The notes beneath the pieces are model-generated. The model was not told where the DNA came from. It was given only the letters and a program-made list of their open reading frames with translations, and did not search any database. From Flavobacterium terrigena (GTDB taxonomy: Bacteria > Bacteroidota > Bacteroidia > Flavobacteriales > Flavobacteriaceae): DNA of 64,000 nt. A program made the translations under genes and the position numbers. The DNA is taken from positions 310,001 through 374,000 of the forward strand of contig NZ_FNYA01000002.1 in NCBI RefSeq assembly GCF_900108955.1, read 5' to 3'. Of this stretch, positions 61,080 through 64,000 are shown piece by piece (within the stretch, counting starts at the first letter, position 1; every line of letters begins with the position of its first letter).

Positions 61080-62915
61080 ATGCAAAAAATAAATCCTTCA
61101 GAAAAATTACATACTGTAAACAGATTGGGTTTGGGCAATGACAAAGAAATAGATAAAATAGATCACGAAACAAAAAACAAAACAAAAGTTGATTTTATTA
61201 TTGGAGTATTTTTTGATGGAACTGGAAATAATCGCTTTAATTCTGATTTAGTTTATTACAAGCACTTAGACAAAAATAATAATGTAATAGAAAATCAATA
61301 CAAAAAAACTAAAGTAAAAGGTAAAAAAAAGGATTTTATGGTTGATACTGACTCTAGCTATTGGAATCCATATAGTAATATAGTATTATTACATGATTTA
61401 TACAAAATAGGTCTTGATGAAACTAAAAATAGTAATACAAAAAAAACTTATTATATCAGGCAATATGTTCAGGGTATAGGAACTTTAGAAGAAGAGGAAG
61501 ATGACACTTTAGGGTCTGGATTTGGAGTTCATAACAGAGGAGTTATTGGTAAAGTGCAAGAGGCTTGTGAAAAAATTTCAAATCAATTATCCGATATTTT
61601 TAATACAAATAAAAATTATACTATAGGCAGTCTTACTTTTGACGTTTATGGATTTAGCAGAGGTGCGGCATCGGCTAGACATTTTTGTAATGAAGTAATT
61701 GGCATAGATTCAAAAATAACAAATTTTGGTAATCAAAAAGACTCTAATTCAATAAAAAAAATCGTAAAAATTGATAACACTAGAGTTAGTTTAAAAAATA
61801 ATAAACTTCCAATTTCTCAAACTTATACTTTGGGAATGCTTGGTGATGAATTTAAAAAGAAAAAGATTTATTATAAATACACAGATAGTTTTTCATCATC
61901 AGAGGATAATGAAAAAGTCAAAATCCGATTTTTAGGATTGTTTGATACGGTTGTATCTCAATTTATAAGCAAATATTATGGTGATTTTAACTTAGATAAA
62001 TTAAAAGAATATAATGAATTGGTTAAAGTTAAAAATCTACAAAAAGCAAATGTTGACATTTCTAAACTAGACATAAAAAGAGTTTTACACCTAACTGCAG
62101 ATGATGAATGGAGAGAAAACTTCCCATCTACCTCTGCTAATAAAGGGATAACAATAAGGGTTCTTGGAGCACATTCAGATATTGGAGGCGGTTATGCAGC
62201 TTTACAAAAAGAAAATACTAAAATACATTTATTTAAAGTTGAAACTGGAACTAATGAAGATGAGATTAATAACCCTAAAATTGGTAAAAAAGAAATAGAG
62301 CTTCAAAAATTTTTTATTAAAAATGGTTTCTGCAAACAAAATGAAATTAAATTTAAAAAAATTGGAGAAATTACAAAAAAAGTTAAAATTAATAATTTAG
62401 AAACAAGTGTAGTTAATGGAGTTGTTTTACGATTAGAATCTGAAAAAATCATAAAACCTAGATATTCAACTGTTCCTCTATCAATTATGAAAGAAATCAG
62501 TCAAAAAGCTGGAGTTCCATTTGTAAAAGATATAGGTGAAATTAAAAATAAAGAATCTGAAACTAAGCCTAAGCCATTTGAGTATGAAGTCCCAAAAGAT
62601 TTAAAAAATTACTTAAAAATTGTTTCTGAAAATGCTAATGAAGATTATGAAAAATTATACAATAAAAAGATTATAAAAGCTAAAAGCAAATTAACAACAG
62701 AAATAGTTCATAAAATTCGACATGAGTTTGTACATTTATCTTCAAATTTTAACAAACCGGCATTTAAATTACCTGTTATAGTAAAAAAATATAATTATGA
62801 GGTAGTTTACAATCCAAATGAAGAGGAATTTATAAACAAAATGGCTTACATCAACCATCCTAGAATGTCTAACAAAATATCTAAACCTTATGAAAGGGAA
62901 ATATTATCTCCTTAA
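61080..62915 (+). CDS. DUF2235 (Tle1-like) alpha/beta-hydrolase effector (611 aa)
   Basis: The fold starts with DFIIGVFFDGTGNNRFN near residue 40. The nucleophile elbow is FDVYGFSRGAASARHF (G-x-S-x-G) near residue 195. LGAHSDIGGGYAAL near 360 carries the typical HSDxGGGY of DUF2235. This is the family of the type VI secretion phospholipase Tle1. There is no signal peptide, so export must be by another system. It is encoded after the large protein copy 2. A lipoprotein gene overlaps its last 26 bp, the place expected for an immunity gene. Confidence 0.88.
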   Translation: MQKINPSEKLHTVNRLGLGNDKEIDKIDHETKNKTKVDFIIGVFFDGTGNNRFNSDLVYYKHLDKNNNVIENQYKKTKVKGKKKDFMVDTDSSYWNPYSNIVLLHDLYKIGLDETKNSNTKKTYYIRQYVQGIGTLEEEEDDTLGSGFGVHNRGVIGKVQEACEKISNQLSDIFNTNKNYTIGSLTFDVYGFSRGAASARHFCNEVIGIDSKITNFGNQKDSNSIKKIVKIDNTRVSLKNNKLPISQTYTLGMLGDEFKKKKIYYKYTDSFSSSEDNEKVKIRFLGLFDTVVSQFISKYYGDFNLDKLKEYNELVKVKNLQKANVDISKLDIKRVLHLTADDEWRENFPSTSANKGITIRVLGAHSDIGGGYAALQKENTKIHLFKVETGTNEDEINNPKIGKKEIELQKFFIKNGFCKQNEIKFKKIGEITKKVKINNLETSVVNGVVLRLESEKIIKPRYSTVPLSIMKEISQKAGVPFVKDIGEIKNKESETKPKPFEYEVPKDLKNYLKIVSENANEDYEKLYNKKIIKAKSKLTTEIVHKIRHEFVHLSSNFNKPAFKLPVIVKKYNYEVVYNPNEEEFINKMAYINHPRMSNKISKPYEREILSP

Positions 62916-64000
62916 TGTTTTATTCTTAACAATATTTTTTTTTAGTTGTGAAGATAAAAACCAAAAAAAAATCAATCGAGAAATTGATATAGGTATTTGT
63001 CTTGGTGCGCCTAAATTTTTTACTGCTCATTATCCAATTGTTACAGCCTGTAAAAATGGTGGTATTATTGGTGGTATTTCAGATAGTAATGTTGGAGATA
63101 ATGAAGGTTGGACATCATGTGATTCATTTCAAACTATTGAAAGTGATGGTGATTATCCAGACAGTTTACATTTGGAATGGACAGATAAATTGAACTGTAA
63201 AAGGTTTGAAAAAGGTGTAAAACTTCCTTCGTCCATTATAAACAGCATAATAAATAAAGAACTTAAAAAAAATCTAAGTTATTATAATTTTGGTTTTAAA
63301 GTGAACTTTGCGCCTGGAGGTAATTTTTGTGTTTTTTTAAATGATATTGAAATAAAAAGAGGTGTTGCAAATTTTACTGAAATTGACTCTAATTGTGTTG
63401 CACAAGATGGTATAAGTAAAATTTCAACAGAGTATTATAATAAAGTTGGTTTAGATTTCAAAAATTGGGAAAAATCAGATCCACGATATGATTTAGGATT
63501 AGGATATTATACTGTGGACACTAACATGGTTTTCGGTTGGGCACATCTTATATCAAAAGAAGGTATTTTAACTAGAAATGATAATTTATACAAATCTAAA
63601 GAAGACGAAATTTATGGTGGTAAAATAATCACTTATGGAAATAGCTATTTGACCATACAAGATTTGGATTCTAAATCTAATAAATTTCAACTCCCCGTTT
63701 TGATCCAAACTTATTGGTATAAAGAAATTGGAAAAAGTCAAATATATAAATATACTAATGTTCCATTACCAAAGAATTTTGTAAAACTTTATACCACCCC
63801 ATACATTAATCCTAAAAACAATAAACTCACTAATTATAACCATTTAATCTTTGGTGTAGAAAAGGATGGTGTACATTGTATAATTTGGTTAGATGGTCCT
63901 GGCAAAAGAGAAAAATTAATGCGTTTTGAAGCTACTGATGCTATTATGTCTAAAGATAATAATGTTTACCCAGGAGGTTATGCAAAAAATATTATATATT
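62890..64000 (+). CDS. DUF2931-like lipoprotein, incomplete at window edge
   Basis: The frame is open from the ATG at 62890 to the end of the window (more than 369 residues) without a stop. It starts KYYLLNVLFLTIFFFSCEDK, a lipoprotein signal with the lipobox FFSC, so Cys20 would be lipidated. DNEGWTSCDS and YPDSLHLEWTDKL fit the DUF2931 pattern, a Bacteroidota lipoprotein family often found next to DUF2235 genes. It overlaps the lipase by 26 bp, so it could be the periplasmic-side immunity protein, as lipoprotein immunity proteins are for Tle lipases. That is inference. Confidence 0.75.
   Translation, partial: MKGKYYLLNVLFLTIFFFSCEDKNQKKINREIDIGICLGAPKFFTAHYPIVTACKNGGIIGGISDSNVGDNEGWTSCDSFQTIESDGDYPDSLHLEWTDKLNCKRFEKGVKLPSSIINSIINKELKKNLSYYNFGFKVNFAPGGNFCVFLNDIEIKRGVANFTEIDSNCVAQDGISKISTEYYNKVGLDFKNWEKSDPRYDLGLGYYTVDTNMVFGWAHLISKEGILTRNDNLYKSKEDEIYGGKIITYGNSYLTIQDLDSKSNKFQLPVLIQTYWYKEIGKSQIYKYTNVPLPKNFVKLYTTPYINPKNNKLTNYNHLIFGVEKDGVHCIIWLDGPGKREKLMRFEATDAIMSKDNNVYPGGYAKNIIY

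Noticed and set aside
62890..62915. Frameshift in the lipase gene near its end
   Set aside because: The open frame that follows is a separate gene with its own ATG and lipoprotein signal; the lipase ends in a normal way.
63002..63193. 63-aa plus-strand reading frame
   Set aside because: It is a shadow of the lipoprotein frame starting at 62890, which is open throughout.

Overview
The window looks like chromosome from a low-GC Bacteroidota bacterium, most likely Flavobacterium or a close relative. The reasons are the strong A+T bias, TAnnTTTG-type -7 promoter boxes, a DUF3871 protein, a Bacteroidota-type tyrosine integrase, and Flavobacteria-type secreted and DUF2931-like proteins. No complete tRNA, rRNA, CRISPR array or transposase is visible.

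Region 1 (about 165-22985) is an integrated element. Two 62-bp direct repeats bound it, each made of the 3' part of a tRNA gene plus that gene's terminator. Its core is a tyrosine integrase, a large DEAD/DEAH-type helicase, a RecA-like ATPase, a DUF3871 protein, a short RadC-type protein, an XRE regulator and four small genes. Its cargo is mostly anti-phage: a HEPN-motif protein, a nuclease-NACHT protein, a Hachiman pair (hamA-hamB), a Kiwa-like pair and a possible ADP-ribosyltransferase-like protein. No conjugation genes are visible.

Region 2 (about 23400-33070) holds genes all on the minus strand, mostly one per transcription unit: a TM protein, a PutAbiC-like protein, a TIGR04141/DUF6119-like protein, a Ser/Thr kinase, a DUF6414-like protein, an unknown, an Mrr-like nuclease and a second Kiwa pair (kwaA-kwaB). 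The gaps of about 90-175 bp between them hold related, structured, attC-like sequences, so the block resembles an integron-style cassette array of defence genes without its integrase.

Region 3 (about 33100-64000) is a putative toxin and envelope-attack locus. Two paralogous proteins of more than 1200 aa (36173-39985 and 57372-61016) each lie beside a different effector-like gene. One neighbours a C-terminal zincin metallopeptidase toxin plus a putative immunity gene, the other a DUF2235 (Tle1-like) lipase plus a lipoprotein. Between them are an operon of amidase, hydrolase, SMEK-NTPase and amidohydrolase, a three-gene two-component system, and a plus-strand gene series with a beta-barrel-like protein, a PLD-fold protein and secreted proteins.

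The most striking observation is in Region 3. A 16-bp motif close to TACGTGTTTATACGTA lies exactly 23 nt upstream of a TAnnTTT(G/A) box at five promoters, including those of both large paralogs, the amidase operon and the gene series starting at 50147. This points to one regulon, plausibly controlled by the LuxR-type response regulator encoded in the middle of the cluster.
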